Shown here in pieces: positions 44,835 through 53,882 of a stretch of DNA of 64,000 nucleotides. The stretch is from Lentzea albidocapillata. GTDB lineage: Bacteria > Actinomycetota > Actinomycetes > Mycobacteriales > Pseudonocardiaceae. The translations under genes were made by a program, and so were the position numbers. Where the stretch lies: positions 62,001 to 126,000 of the forward strand of contig NZ_JOEA01000005.1 of NCBI RefSeq assembly GCF_000719115.1. The letters run 5' to 3'. Within the stretch, counting starts at the first letter, position 1, and each line of letters begins with the position of its first letter. Under the pieces are notes generated by a model. It ran no database searches and was not told the origin of the DNA. It saw only the letters and a list, made by a program, of their open reading frames with translations.

Positions 44835-45485
44835 GTGCCGGACAACACCGCGGACGCCGTGTTCGCCGCGCTGGTACCCGTCCTCGACGGCATCGCGGCG
44901 ACCTTCGGCCGCAGTTGCGAGGTCGTGCTGCACGACTACCGCGACCCCGAACGGTCGGTCGTCGCGGTCGCGGGCTCGGTCACCGGCCGCGTGCCCGGGG
45001 ACGCGATGAGCGAGATCGGGCTGCGGGTGCTGGGTGCGGGAGCCGAGGCCGGCAACGAGGTCGGCTACCTCACCCGCGCGCAGGACGGGCGGGTGCTCAA
45101 GTGCACGACGCTGCCGTTGCGTGACGCCGACGGGACGCTCATCGGCGCGTTGTGCATCAACATCGACATGTCGGCCATCAACCGCGCCACCGGCGTGCTG
45201 TCGGACCTGCTCGGGTTGTCGGCGGCGCAGGAGATCGGCGCGACGACGAACTTCTCCGGCGACCTGGACCAGGTGGTCGAATCGCTGATCGAGCGAGCCG
45301 AACGTGCGCACGCGGTGCCCGTGGCGGCACTGGGGCGCGACGAACGGCTGGTGCTCGTCCGATCGCTGAACGAGGCCGGGGTGTTCAGTCTGCGCGGCGC
45401 GCCCGCCCGCATCGCGAAGCGGCTCGGCATCTCCCGCACCGGCCTCTACAACGACCTCGCCGAACTCCGGAAGGACCAGCCGTGA
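44835..45485 (+). CDS. DauR/YheO-like PAS-HTH regulator
   Basis: A 216-residue protein with an N-terminal YheO-like PAS domain (residues 8-120; LDGIAATFGRSCEVVLHDY, LRDADGTLIGALCINID) and a C-terminal HTH_22 (about 165-212; GAPARIAKRLGISRTGLYNDL). In Pseudomonas the relative DauR represses D-arginine catabolism genes, among them an OCD-family reductase. The same pairing occurs here: the stop overlaps the next gene (GTGA). It probably senses a D-amino acid or its imine. Confidence 0.87.
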   Translation: MPDNTADAVFAALVPVLDGIAATFGRSCEVVLHDYRDPERSVVAVAGSVTGRVPGDAMSEIGLRVLGAGAEAGNEVGYLTRAQDGRVLKCTTLPLRDADGTLIGALCINIDMSAINRATGVLSDLLGLSAAQEIGATTNFSGDLDQVVESLIERAERAHAVPVAALGRDERLVLVRSLNEAGVFSLRGAPARIAKRLGISRTGLYNDLAELRKDQP

Positions 45486-46402
45486 CCACCTTCGTCAGTG
45501 AAGCCGAGTCGGCGGCGCTCGTCGACGACGACCTGGCGCTGGAGGCGGCACGGGAGGCGTTCCTCGCCACCGGGACGGGATCGACGTTCCCGGTCGTGAT
45601 CGGGCATTCCTCATTGCCGCACACCAGGTTCACCCTCAAGTCCGGTTCCGCGGGCGAGCTCACCGGCGTGAAGATCGGCAGTTTCTGGCCGGACAACACC
45701 GATCTCCCGCGCCACAGTTCCACGATCGTGCTGCTCGACCCGGCCACCGGGCGGCTCAGCGCCGTGATCGAGGCGGCGGCCGCCAACGCCTACCGCACGG
45801 CCGCCGCCGACGCGTTGGCCGTGGACACGCTGGCGCGCAACGACTCCCGCACGCTGACCATCATCGGCACCGGTCACCAGGCGCTGCACGAGGTGCGCGC
45901 TGTCAGCCGGGTTCGGCCGATCGAACGAGTGCTCGTCGTCGGCCGCCGCGCTGACGCGGCACTGGAGTTCGCCGCCGCCGTGACCGCGCAGACCGGTCTG
46001 CCTGCCGAACCCGCCGACGCCGAGGCAGGAGTCGCCGCGGCGGACGTGCTCGTCACCGCCACCACGGCCCGGCAGGCGTTGTTCGACGCGAGCTGGGTCG
46101 CACCGGGCACGCACATCTCGGCCATGGGCGCGGACGGTCCGGGCAAGCAGGAACTGCCCGTCGCGCTGTACGGCCGCGCGTCACTGTTCTGCGACCTGCC
46201 GGAACAGTCGCGTGCGATCGGCGAGTTCCAGCACGCCGAGTCCGCCACGCCCGTCGCGCTCGGGGCGGTGCTCGCCGGTGACGCCACGGGCCGGACGTCA
46301 CCCGAGGAGATCACGGTGTTCGACAGCTCGGGCTTCGCCCTGCAGGACCTCACCCTGGCCGCCGCCCTGCTGCGCCGCCTCTCGTCAGGAGCATCCCAGT
46401 GA
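45482..46402 (+). CDS. ornithine cyclodeaminase / mu-crystallin family reductase
   Basis: A 306-residue NAD(P)-binding protein. The substrate half contains HTRFTLKSGSAGELTGVKIGSFWPDN near residues 42-65, the dinucleotide motif IIGTGHQA is near 125, and the closing block TVFDSSGFALQDL is near 277. Family members reduce imino acids or make ketimines (DauB, BhcD iminosuccinate reductase) or cyclise ornithine. The GTG start overlaps the regulator stop, and the stop overlaps the next gene. The operon context favours imine reduction in D- or hydroxy-amino-acid metabolism. Confidence 0.87.
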   Translation: MTTFVSEAESAALVDDDLALEAAREAFLATGTGSTFPVVIGHSSLPHTRFTLKSGSAGELTGVKIGSFWPDNTDLPRHSSTIVLLDPATGRLSAVIEAAAANAYRTAAADALAVDTLARNDSRTLTIIGTGHQALHEVRAVSRVRPIERVLVVGRRADAALEFAAAVTAQTGLPAEPADAEAGVAAADVLVTATTARQALFDASWVAPGTHISAMGADGPGKQELPVALYGRASLFCDLPEQSRAIGEFQHAESATPVALGAVLAGDATGRTSPEEITVFDSSGFALQDLTLAAALLRRLSSGASQ

Positions 46403-47487
46403 CCACTGTGGACACCCCGTTCGCCGTGCTGGACACCGACCGGCTGGACCGCAACGCGGCACGGCTGCGCGACCACCTGGCCGCACTCGGCGTCCCGCTC
46501 CGCCTGCACGTCAAGACGTCCAAGTCCGTCGAGGTCGCGCAGCGCGTGCACGCGGGCGGGCCGATCACCGTGTCGACGCTCGCCGAGGCCGAGTACTTCG
46601 CCGACGCCGGCTACCGGGACGTCCTGTACGCCGTGGGCATCGATCCCCACAAGCTGCCGCGCGTCGCCAAGCTCCTCCGCCGTGGTGTGAACCTGACCGT
46701 GCTGCTCGACTCGCTCGCGCAGGCCGAGGCCGTGACCTCGTTCGCCCACAAGGAGAACCTGCGCGTCCCGGCGTTGATCGAGATCGACTGCGACGGGCAC
46801 CGAGGCGGCGTCGCGGTCACCGACGCCGCGCTCCCCGAGATCGGCCGCGCACTCGGCGACCACCTCGCCGGTGTGCTCACCCACGCAGGAGAGTCCTACT
46901 TCGCTTACACACCAGAGGCTCTGCACCAGGCCGCGCAGAACGAACGTGACACCGCCGTCGCCGCGGCCACGGTCCTGCGCGCCGCCGGCCTCCCGTGCGA
47001 GATCGTCAGCGTCGGCTCCACCCCCACCGCCCACGCCGCGACGGACCTGACCGGCGTCACCGAGGTCCGTGCGGGCAACTACGTCTTCTTCGACCTCGTC
47101 ATGGCGGGCATCGGCGTCTGCACCACCGACGACCTCGCCCTCACCGTGGCCGTCACGGTGATCGGCCACCAGCGCGACAGCAACTGGGTGATCACCGACG
47201 GCGGCTGGATGGCGACCTCGCGGGACCGGGGCACCCGGGCGCAGGCGGTCGACCAGGGCTACGGCCTGGTCGCCGACGCCGGCGGCACGCTGATCCCCGG
47301 CCTCGTCATGACGGGGGCGAGCCAGGAACACGGCGTCCTGAGTACGCGGGACGGCACGCCGGTACCTGACCTGCCGATCGGCACGCGCCTGCGGATCCTG
47401 CCCAACCACGCCTGCGCGACGGCCGCCCAGCACGACCGCTACCACGTCGTCGGCGGCGAGATCTGGTCCCGTCATCGCGGCTGGTGA
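46399..47487 (+). CDS. DSD1/D-threonine aldolase-like PLP enzyme
   Basis: A 362-residue alanine-racemase-fold enzyme. The PLP Lys lies in RLHVKTSKSVEVAQ near residue 38, ISTL-like VSTLAEAEYF near 59, the SVGSTPT phosphate loop near 200, and the HxC metal motif in LPNHACATAAQ near 337. This set is typical of D-serine/D-threo-3-hydroxyaspartate dehydratases and D-threonine aldolases. Together with the OCD-family enzyme it resembles the BhcC/BhcD pair of the beta-hydroxyaspartate route, though BhcA and BhcB homologues are not adjacent. The start overlaps the preceding stop. Confidence 0.85.
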   Translation: MTTVDTPFAVLDTDRLDRNAARLRDHLAALGVPLRLHVKTSKSVEVAQRVHAGGPITVSTLAEAEYFADAGYRDVLYAVGIDPHKLPRVAKLLRRGVNLTVLLDSLAQAEAVTSFAHKENLRVPALIEIDCDGHRGGVAVTDAALPEIGRALGDHLAGVLTHAGESYFAYTPEALHQAAQNERDTAVAAATVLRAAGLPCEIVSVGSTPTAHAATDLTGVTEVRAGNYVFFDLVMAGIGVCTTDDLALTVAVTVIGHQRDSNWVITDGGWMATSRDRGTRAQAVDQGYGLVADAGGTLIPGLVMTGASQEHGVLSTRDGTPVPDLPIGTRLRILPNHACATAAQHDRYHVVGGEIWSRHRGW

Positions 47488-47559
47488 CGCACCGGGCAAA
47501 CGCGACGTCCAAGGCGTAACCCGAGAAACGGTCATGGCGCCTCTGGCACGATGGCGGCC

Positions 47560-48387
47560 ATGACCCGCACGGCACGTCGCATGTTCGAGCTCCTGGAGCC
47601 GATCTGCCTCGTCACCTTCTTCGCCGACGAGTGCAACGAGGAACTGGCCGCGCTCGGCCACCGCGGCTACTGGTCCGGCTACTTCGCCAGCCGCGCCGCG
47701 CCGTTGGGGCGCGTGCCGGCGGAGGTCGTGCACGCGGCGTTCTACAGCTTCGCCGACGGTGAGGCCGCGCGGCACATCCCGAAGGCGTGGGAGAAGATCC
47801 CGCCCGAGGCGTCCGTCGCCGCGCGGGAACGGGGCAGCGCGGCCTCCCTGCGCCGGATCGTCGGCGACGAGATGGCCGCCTCACCCGGTTTCCTGCGCGC
47901 CGCCGACCTCACCACCAAAGCCGCGACGAGCGCGCCCGTCGAAGGCCGGATGATGTACGCCGGCATGCGCACCCTCGAGGTGCCGGGCGACCCGGTGGCC
48001 CGGTTGTGGCATTCCGCGACCATGCTCCGCGAGCACCGCGGCGACGGGCACATCGCCGCCCTCGTCGGCGCGCGCATCGGCGGCACCGAGGCCCACGTGC
48101 TCTCCGCGATCGCGATGGGCATCCACCCGCCGGAGTCGTTCGGGCGCATCCACCATCTGCCGGAGAAGCGGCTGGCCGAAGTCATGAACGGCTTGCGGGA
48201 GCGCGGAATCGTCGATGCCGACGGCCGGTTCACCGACGCGGGACGCAAGCTCCAGCAGGACATCGAGGACCTCACCGACGAACTCGCCGCCGCACCCTAC
48301 GAGGCCCTCTCCCCCGCCGAGCTCGACGAGCTGACAGCCGTACTCGAACCCATCACCGCAAAGCTCGTGGCCGCCGGGTCGAGGTGA
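47560..48387 (+). CDS. SCO6745-family protein (SalK-like)
   Basis: A protein of about 275 residues that matches the conserved actinobacterial SCO6745 family. It starts RTARRMFELLEPICLVTFF, with GYWSGYFASRAAPLG near 35, HIPKAWE near 70 and ALVGARIGGTEAHVL near 165. A winged-helix-like C-terminus contains LRERGIVDADGRFTDAGR. The family is predicted helix-rich and cytosolic, is sometimes found in antibiotic clusters (SalK), and has unknown function. An ATG at 47551 is an alternative start; neither has a strong ribosome-binding site. Confidence 0.83.
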   Translation: MTRTARRMFELLEPICLVTFFADECNEELAALGHRGYWSGYFASRAAPLGRVPAEVVHAAFYSFADGEAARHIPKAWEKIPPEASVAARERGSAASLRRIVGDEMAASPGFLRAADLTTKAATSAPVEGRMMYAGMRTLEVPGDPVARLWHSATMLREHRGDGHIAALVGARIGGTEAHVLSAIAMGIHPPESFGRIHHLPEKRLAEVMNGLRERGIVDADGRFTDAGRKLQQDIEDLTDELAAAPYEALSPAELDELTAVLEPITAKLVAAGSR

Positions 48388-48409
48388 CCAGACGGGCCCG
48401 CGGCATGGT

Positions 48410-49249
48410 TCAGACCGTGGCCTGGGCGAGCAGCGCCAGCGCGGTGTGCGAGGACGAGCCCGGTAGCGCGGTGGCCACGACGACGCTCGGGCCCAGGCCG
48501 TTGCTCAGGGTCTGCTGGGTCACGGTCAGCGGACCGACGAGCGGGTGCCGCATCTCGTAGACCGCCGTGGCACAGGCTTTGACGCGGTGATCGGCCCACA
48601 TCGAGGCGAAGTCGGTGCTCTTCGCGCTCAGCTGCCCGACCAGTTCGTGCAGCGCGGCGTCATCGGGATGACGGCCCACCGCCAGGCGCAGGTTCCCCAC
48701 GACCGCCCTGGCCTTGCTCTGCCAGTCCGCGTAGAGCTCGCGGGTGTGCGGGTCGAGGAACACCAGCCGCGCCATGTTCGGGCGTACCGGCTGGCCTGCC
48801 GCGCCGAAGTCCAGGTGCCCGGCGAACAACGCGTGGCCCAGCCTGTTCCAGGCCAGGACGTCGCTGCGCAGGCCGAGCACCACGGCGGGGACGCCCTGCA
48901 GCGCGGCGAGCAGCTGGCCGGTCGCCTCGTCGACGCGTTCGGGAGCGGGCCTGCGCACGCGTGCCTGCTTCACCGGTTTGGCCAGCACGTGCAGGTGTTG
49001 CCGTTCGGACTCGTCGAGCCGCAACGCGGTGGCGAGCGCGTCCAGCACCTCGGGCGAGGCGCTGGTGGAGTGCCCCTGTTCGAGCCTCGTGTAGTAGGAG
49101 CTGCTGACCCCGGCCAGCCGGGCCAGTTCGTCCCGGCGCAGACCGGGCACGCGGCGCCGTTCGTCGTACGTCCGCACGCCTACGTCCTCGGGACGAAGCT
49201 GCGAGCGCCGCGTCTTGAGAAACTCTCCGAGCCGTGCGGTGTCGTTCAT
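48410..49249 (-). CDS. XRE-family regulator with MmyB-like ligand domain
   Basis: A 279-residue regulator with a HTH_31/XRE domain (residues 5-80; RVPGLRRDELARLAGVSSSYYTRLEQG) and an MmyB-type ligand-binding domain (about 105-275; WNRLGHALFAG). This architecture is very common in actinobacteria and usually controls the divergent gene. Here that is the SRPBCC gene starting at 49352, 102 bp away. Confidence 0.9.
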   Translation of the reverse strand: MNDTARLGEFLKTRRSQLRPEDVGVRTYDERRRVPGLRRDELARLAGVSSSYYTRLEQGHSTSASPEVLDALATALRLDESERQHLHVLAKPVKQARVRRPAPERVDEATGQLLAALQGVPAVVLGLRSDVLAWNRLGHALFAGHLDFGAAGQPVRPNMARLVFLDPHTRELYADWQSKARAVVGNLRLAVGRHPDDAALHELVGQLSAKSTDFASMWADHRVKACATAVYEMRHPLVGPLTVTQQTLSNGLGPSVVVATALPGSSSHTALALLAQATV

Positions 49250-49351
49250 GTTGTCGAGTATGTGCCCCGTCCGCGTGCCTTACCTGTCCCAGCCAGGGAT
49301 ACGCAGAGCTGGGACTGGTCCGGCGGCGCGACGGCCGGTCAGATGGGTCTC

Positions 49352-49843
49352 ATGAACGACATCGATCTGACCGAACTCACCTTCACCCGCCAGGCGTGGG
49401 TCGACGCCTCTCCCGCCGACGTCTACCGGCTCGTCAGCGACGTGTCCGCGATCAGCCGCTGGAGCCTCAACGCGAGCGCCGTCGCCTACGACGACGGCGC
49501 CGGCCCCGAGGTCGGCGCGTGGTTCAGCGGCCACAACCGCAAGGACGGCAAGGAGTGGACCACCCGCTCGCAGGTCGTGAAAGCCGACCCCGGCGCCGCT
49601 TTCGCCTTCGTGGTCGGCGGCGCCGAGGACGGCATCGTCGAGTGGAGCTGGACGCTGCGGGACCAGGGCCGGGGCACCGTCGCGGAGCAGTCGTGGCGGC
49701 TGCTCCGCACGGACCCCGTCCTCGGCCGCACCCGAGCCGACCTGGTCGCGTTGCGCGACTACATGGCCGTCAGCGCCGAGACCACGCTCACCGCACTCGC
49801 CGAGTGGGTCACCGGTCAGGGTTCCAGGCCGGACACGCCCTGA
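49352..49843 (+). CDS. SRPBCC (START-like) family protein
   Basis: A 163-residue polyketide-cyclase/START-like protein: FTRQAWVDASPADVYRLVSDVSAISRW opens the helix-grip fold, and EWSWTLRDQGRGTVAEQSWRLL gives central strands. The hydrophobic cavity binds small lipophilic ligands. It is divergent from an MmyB-type regulator. An in-frame ATG at 49343 is an alternative start. Ligand unknown. Confidence 0.85.
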   Translation: MNDIDLTELTFTRQAWVDASPADVYRLVSDVSAISRWSLNASAVAYDDGAGPEVGAWFSGHNRKDGKEWTTRSQVVKADPGAAFAFVVGGAEDGIVEWSWTLRDQGRGTVAEQSWRLLRTDPVLGRTRADLVALRDYMAVSAETTLTALAEWVTGQGSRPDTP

Positions 49844-49958
49844 TCGCCCAGCGGAGCCGGAAATCCCGCCACGGTTGTCCTGCGGGCTCTGCTACGGTGT
49901 TCGCGATGATCACCAACTCGAGCAGATCGGGGGTCCCGTTCACCAAAGGTGAGTGCTG

Positions 49959-51290
49959 ATGCACCACTCGACCGTGAATGGATCCTCCCGCCTCACCTTC
50001 TGGTCGCACGTGCGCGAGTTCGCCGTGCCGGCGTCGATGATCGAGTCCGCGACCGCCCGCCGTCTGGCCGGTGACTGGTCCGGAGCCTGTGCCACCGCGC
50101 GGGTCGATGTCGATTTCACCCTGCGTGTCCTGAGTCGCACACGCGGTAAGCAGTTCGCGGACCTGGTTCGCGCCGATCTGCGTCATCTGGCGCCCGACCT
50201 GCTTCGGTGGCACTTCCCGAGGATCAGGCCGGACGGCGTGCTGCGGCCCGGCCTCACCGTCTCCCTCGCCCGGTATCGACCACCCGACGGTGGCGACGAG
50301 GTGCACCTCGTCGCACGCACACCGCCTGCCTGGGCCGATGCGGGGCAACGGATCAGCCTCGCGCTGTGGGAGCGGTCCGGGGCCTTGAGCAGGGCCGGCG
50401 GTCATCCGCATCCCCGGCCGGATCGGCGTTTCCGGCTCGATCTGCACCGCCACCTGTGGGACGCGCGCAGAACCTCCGAGCTGCGAGAACGTTGCGGGGC
50501 AACGCAGTGGCCCGACGATCCCGGACGATCGGACGCCCGTGCCACGCACCGGTGGGCGGCCGAGGCCGCGCTGCTGCTCCGCGCGGAGGGGCGGGCGGGC
50601 AGCGCCGTCGTGGTCCGGCTCGGTTCCCGGCAGCGGGTCGTGCTCGACCTGGACGCGCCGGGCATCACCGCGACTCCCTCGCGTGGCTGCGCGTTGCCGG
50701 TCCTGCCGGACGCGGCCACCTGGGTGCCGCCCGACCTGGAGCTGTGGCACGCCGGCGCGATCGACGCCGACCGGCTGCACCCCCTCGTCAGGCCGGCGCT
50801 GATACCGGGGTATCGACCGGCGAGTGCGCCGCGAAGTCCTGACAGCACAGGGAGTTCGCGCCTCGTCGACTGTCGTGGTGCGCTGCATCGGATCGGCGTG
50901 GTGAACGGGGCGCTCGTCGCGCTCGACCACGAACCCGACGAGATCCGCCGGGAAGAGCTGCTGGCCGCGTTGGGCGGCCGGAGCCTGCCGTGCCTGCACG
51001 CGATCGACACGACGCACCGGCACCCGGAAGATCTCGTGGACATCCGCGCACGGCTGGACCACGGCGACGTCGCCGGTGCCCTCGCCGTCGTCGAAGGCCT
51101 GCTCGGACCGGACGCGCTGCTGCTCAGCGGAGCGTTGCGCGACGAGCTGGAAACGGCTGCGCGGCGCAAGGTCCTGCACGGGCTGTACCGGGCGGAACTC
51201 CACGACGTCCGGCCACTTCCGTCCACTAAGGACTATCCCCGGCCGGGCAACCGCTCTCGCCCGCGGCACGCGGCTTTCCGCCGCCCCTGA
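49959..51290 (+). CDS. uncharacterised protein of the MoxR-VWA operon
   Basis: A 443-residue protein with no domain recognised with confidence. It is Arg/His-rich and alpha/beta in character, with helical N-terminal blocks (about 20-60), a beta-rich middle (about 80-270) and a C-terminal region with LVDCRGALHRIGVVNGALVALDH near 300. The last 40 residues are basic and disordered-looking. It precedes the MoxR ATPase gene by 64 bp on the same strand, the same order as in related actinobacterial three-gene sets. It may be the substrate or adaptor of the ATPase/metallopeptidase pair. ATG at 49959 has a good AAAGGTGAG ribosome-binding site. Confidence 0.6.
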   Translation: MHHSTVNGSSRLTFWSHVREFAVPASMIESATARRLAGDWSGACATARVDVDFTLRVLSRTRGKQFADLVRADLRHLAPDLLRWHFPRIRPDGVLRPGLTVSLARYRPPDGGDEVHLVARTPPAWADAGQRISLALWERSGALSRAGGHPHPRPDRRFRLDLHRHLWDARRTSELRERCGATQWPDDPGRSDARATHRWAAEAALLLRAEGRAGSAVVVRLGSRQRVVLDLDAPGITATPSRGCALPVLPDAATWVPPDLELWHAGAIDADRLHPLVRPALIPGYRPASAPRSPDSTGSSRLVDCRGALHRIGVVNGALVALDHEPDEIRREELLAALGGRSLPCLHAIDTTHRHPEDLVDIRARLDHGDVAGALAVVEGLLGPDALLLSGALRDELETAARRKVLHGLYRAELHDVRPLPSTKDYPRPGNRSRPRHAAFRRP

Positions 51291-51354
51291 CTCACTCACC
51301 CTCTCCTCGCCCGGCCGGCGCACGGCCTCCGACTTGAACCAAGGTGATCGACAC

Positions 51355-52590
51355 ATGTCTGCCCAGAATGTCCACAATGGAAGCACCCGGCAGCTGGATG
51401 TGGCCGCCGACCTGCTCGCCCTGCTCGGCGACACGTCCACCGAGTGGCGGGCCAACCCGCAACTGGAAGCCCTGACGCTGGCCGTGTCCGCCGACCTGCC
51501 GGTGCTGCTGTGGGGTGAGCCCGGGATCGGCAAGACCGCGGCCCTCACCCAGCTCGCCGACTCCCTCGGGCTGCCGCTGACCACGGTGATCGCCAGCGTG
51601 CACGAGCCCTCGGACTTCTCCGGCCTGCCGGTGGTCGGTGACGACCCGGCGACGCAGGGCGTGCCGATGGCGCCGCCCGACTGGGCGGTGCGGCTGGTCA
51701 GGGCCGGGCGCGGACTGCTGTTCCTCGACGAGCTGTCCACCGCGCCGCCCGCCGTGCAGGCCGCGTTGCTGCGGGTCGTGCTGGAACGCCGGGTCGGCGC
51801 CCTGCGCCTGCCGCCGGGCGTCCGGATCGTCGCGGCCGCCAACCCTCGTTCCTCGGCCGCCGACGGCTGGGAGCTCAGCCCGCCGCTGGCCAACCGGTTC
51901 GTCCATCTCAAGTGGACGTTCGACCACGAGGTCGTGGTGCGCGGGCTGGGCGGGACCTGGCCGACCGCCTCACTTCCGCGACTCGCCACGGAACTGCTGC
52001 CCGACGCGGTGGCGTTCGCCCGCCGGGCGGTGTGCGGACTCCTGACCGGCCGGCCGAACCTCGTGCACCAGCTGCCCAAGAACGAGACGCTCCGCGGCGG
52101 TGCCTGGCCCTCACCACGCAGCTGGGAGATGGCGTTGCGCCTGATCGCCTTCGCGACGGCGGCCGGTACCTCACGGGAGGTGCTGTCCATGCTGGTGCGG
52201 GGCACCGTGGGAGACGGCCCCGGCCTCGAGTTGCTGGCGAGCCTCGACCGGTTGGACCTGCCGGACCCCGAGGAGTTGCTCGCGGATCCGGCCGCGGCCG
52301 TGCTGCCCGAGCGCGGCGACCTGCGGCAGGTGGTGCTCGACGGAGTCGTCGCGGCAGTGCGCAACCGGCCGGACGAGGCCCGCTGGAACGCGGCGTGGGC
52401 ACTGCTGACGCTGGCGGTCGAGACCGGTGCGCCGGACCTGGTGGTCGTCCCGGCGGCCACGCTCGCGACGCTGCGGCACGACGACTGGCAGGTTCCGGCG
52501 GCGATCGAGCAGCTGGCCGGAGCGGTGTCGCTGTCGCAGCGGGCGGACCGGGCCAGGGCCCGCACCAAGACCGTCGCGGGTGCCCACTGA
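51355..52590 (+). CDS. MoxR-type AAA+ ATPase
   Basis: A 411-residue AAA+ protein. Walker A GEPGIGKT is at residues 54-61, Walker B LLFLDELSTA near 122, sensor-1 VAAANP near 162 and the arginine-finger region PPLANRF near 178. MoxR-type chaperone ATPases usually act with a VWA protein to activate a metalloenzyme or remodel a complex. Here the stop overlaps the ATG of the metallopeptidase-VWA gene (TGATG), indicating a tight stoichiometric pair. Confidence 0.88.
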   Translation: MSAQNVHNGSTRQLDVAADLLALLGDTSTEWRANPQLEALTLAVSADLPVLLWGEPGIGKTAALTQLADSLGLPLTTVIASVHEPSDFSGLPVVGDDPATQGVPMAPPDWAVRLVRAGRGLLFLDELSTAPPAVQAALLRVVLERRVGALRLPPGVRIVAAANPRSSAADGWELSPPLANRFVHLKWTFDHEVVVRGLGGTWPTASLPRLATELLPDAVAFARRAVCGLLTGRPNLVHQLPKNETLRGGAWPSPRSWEMALRLIAFATAAGTSREVLSMLVRGTVGDGPGLELLASLDRLDLPDPEELLADPAAAVLPERGDLRQVVLDGVVAAVRNRPDEARWNAAWALLTLAVETGAPDLVVVPAATLATLRHDDWQVPAAIEQLAGAVSLSQRADRARARTKTVAGAH

Positions 52591-53819
52591 TGACGACGAC
52601 GCGAACCCTGGACGAGGAGAAGCTGTTCGCCGCCCGGTTGTACGCGGTGCGCTGCCGCCCGTACCTGGCGACGGCGTTGTTCGCCCTGAAAGTCGTGGAG
52701 TCACAGCAGGTGCCGACGATGGCGGTGGACCGGCACTGGCGTTGCTACGTCTCGCCGGCGTTCGTCGACAGCAGACCGGTGGAGGAACTCGCCGGGATCT
52801 GGGTGCACGAGGTGTCCCACCTGATCCGTGACCACCACGGGCGCGGCGACCGGTTCGCGGCACGCCACGAACTGACCGGACCGGGCGAACGGCTGCGGAT
52901 GAACATCGCGGCGGACTGCGAGATCAACGACGACGTCTTCGGCGACGGCCTGGTGTGCCCGGACGACGCCGTGCTGCCGGCGGCACTCCGGTTGCCGCCG
53001 GGCCAGCTGATGGAGGACTACCTGCGGCAGTTCCGGCTCGGCCCGCACACCAACGCGTTCACCTGGCTCGACTGCGGCAGCGGCGCGGACGGCCTGGAAC
53101 GGGAGTGGGACCTCGGGGCGGGCGGCGCGCACGGGCTCACCGCGCAGGAGCAGGACGCCGTCCGGTTCCGCGTGGCGCAGAGCATCACGGGACACCCAGG
53201 CTCTCTCCCGCAGGGGTGGCGACGGTGGGCGGAGGAGGCGTTCCACCCGCCGCAACCGTGGCGCGACCTGCTGGGAGCGGCGGTGCGTTCCGCCGTCTCC
53301 GGCCCCGGCGTGGGTGAGGACTACACCTACGGCAGGCCCGCGCGCAGGTCGGCCGGCGTGCCGAAGGTCGTCCTGCCGAGCCTGCGGCGCAGGCCGCCCA
53401 AGGTCGTCGTCATCGTCGACACGTCCGGGTCCGTGAGCGACGCGGAACTGGGCAGCGCGCTCGTCGAGATCGCCGCGATCGTCCGCGCGGTGGGCGGCCG
53501 CCGTGATCTCGTCTCGGTGCTGTCCTGCGACGCCGCCGCCCACGTCACCGGTCCGCTGTGCCAGGCGGAGGGAATCCCGTTGGTGGGCGGCGGTGGCACC
53601 GATCTGCGCGAGGGCTTCGCCAAGGCCCTGCGCACCCGCCCGGACGTGATCGTGGCCCTGACCGACGGCCAGACCCCCTGGCCCGCCGCGGCGCCACCGT
53701 GCCGCACGGTGGTGGGCCTGTTCCCGCGACCACGTCCGTCCGGAAGGGACGATGAGGACGATCCCGACTACGTTCCGGACATTCCGCCCGACTGGGCGCG
53801 GGTGGTCGCCATCGGCTGA
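52590..53819 (+). CDS. VWA-like metallopeptidase (DUF2201-type)
   Basis: A 409-residue fusion. The N-terminal putative zinc metallopeptidase domain has HEVSH (HExxH) at residues 73-77 and a further acidic helix (NIAADCEINDDVF) near 110 that could supply the third ligand. The C-terminal VWA-like domain has the MIDAS start IVDTSGSVSD near 275, the Thr in GGGGTDLREG near 335 and the Asp in VALTDGQTPWP near 355. This is the DUF2201 pattern. It pairs with the MoxR ATPase upstream. The biological substrate is unknown. Confidence 0.87.
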   Translation: MTTTRTLDEEKLFAARLYAVRCRPYLATALFALKVVESQQVPTMAVDRHWRCYVSPAFVDSRPVEELAGIWVHEVSHLIRDHHGRGDRFAARHELTGPGERLRMNIAADCEINDDVFGDGLVCPDDAVLPAALRLPPGQLMEDYLRQFRLGPHTNAFTWLDCGSGADGLEREWDLGAGGAHGLTAQEQDAVRFRVAQSITGHPGSLPQGWRRWAEEAFHPPQPWRDLLGAAVRSAVSGPGVGEDYTYGRPARRSAGVPKVVLPSLRRRPPKVVVIVDTSGSVSDAELGSALVEIAAIVRAVGGRRDLVSVLSCDAAAHVTGPLCQAEGIPLVGGGGTDLREGFAKALRTRPDVIVALTDGQTPWPAAAPPCRTVVGLFPRPRPSGRDDEDDPDYVPDIPPDWARVVAIG

Positions 53820-53882
53820 CCGTTCAGGCAAAGCAGCGCTCGTCTCGTTGGCCCGCTTCAGGTTCTGTGCCACGTTGGGCAG

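Noticed and set aside
49809..52568. 919-codon open frame on the minus strand opposite the MoxR region
   Set aside because: It is an antisense shadow of high-GC codon bias: no domain, no start with a ribosome-binding site, and the plus-strand genes have clear motifs.
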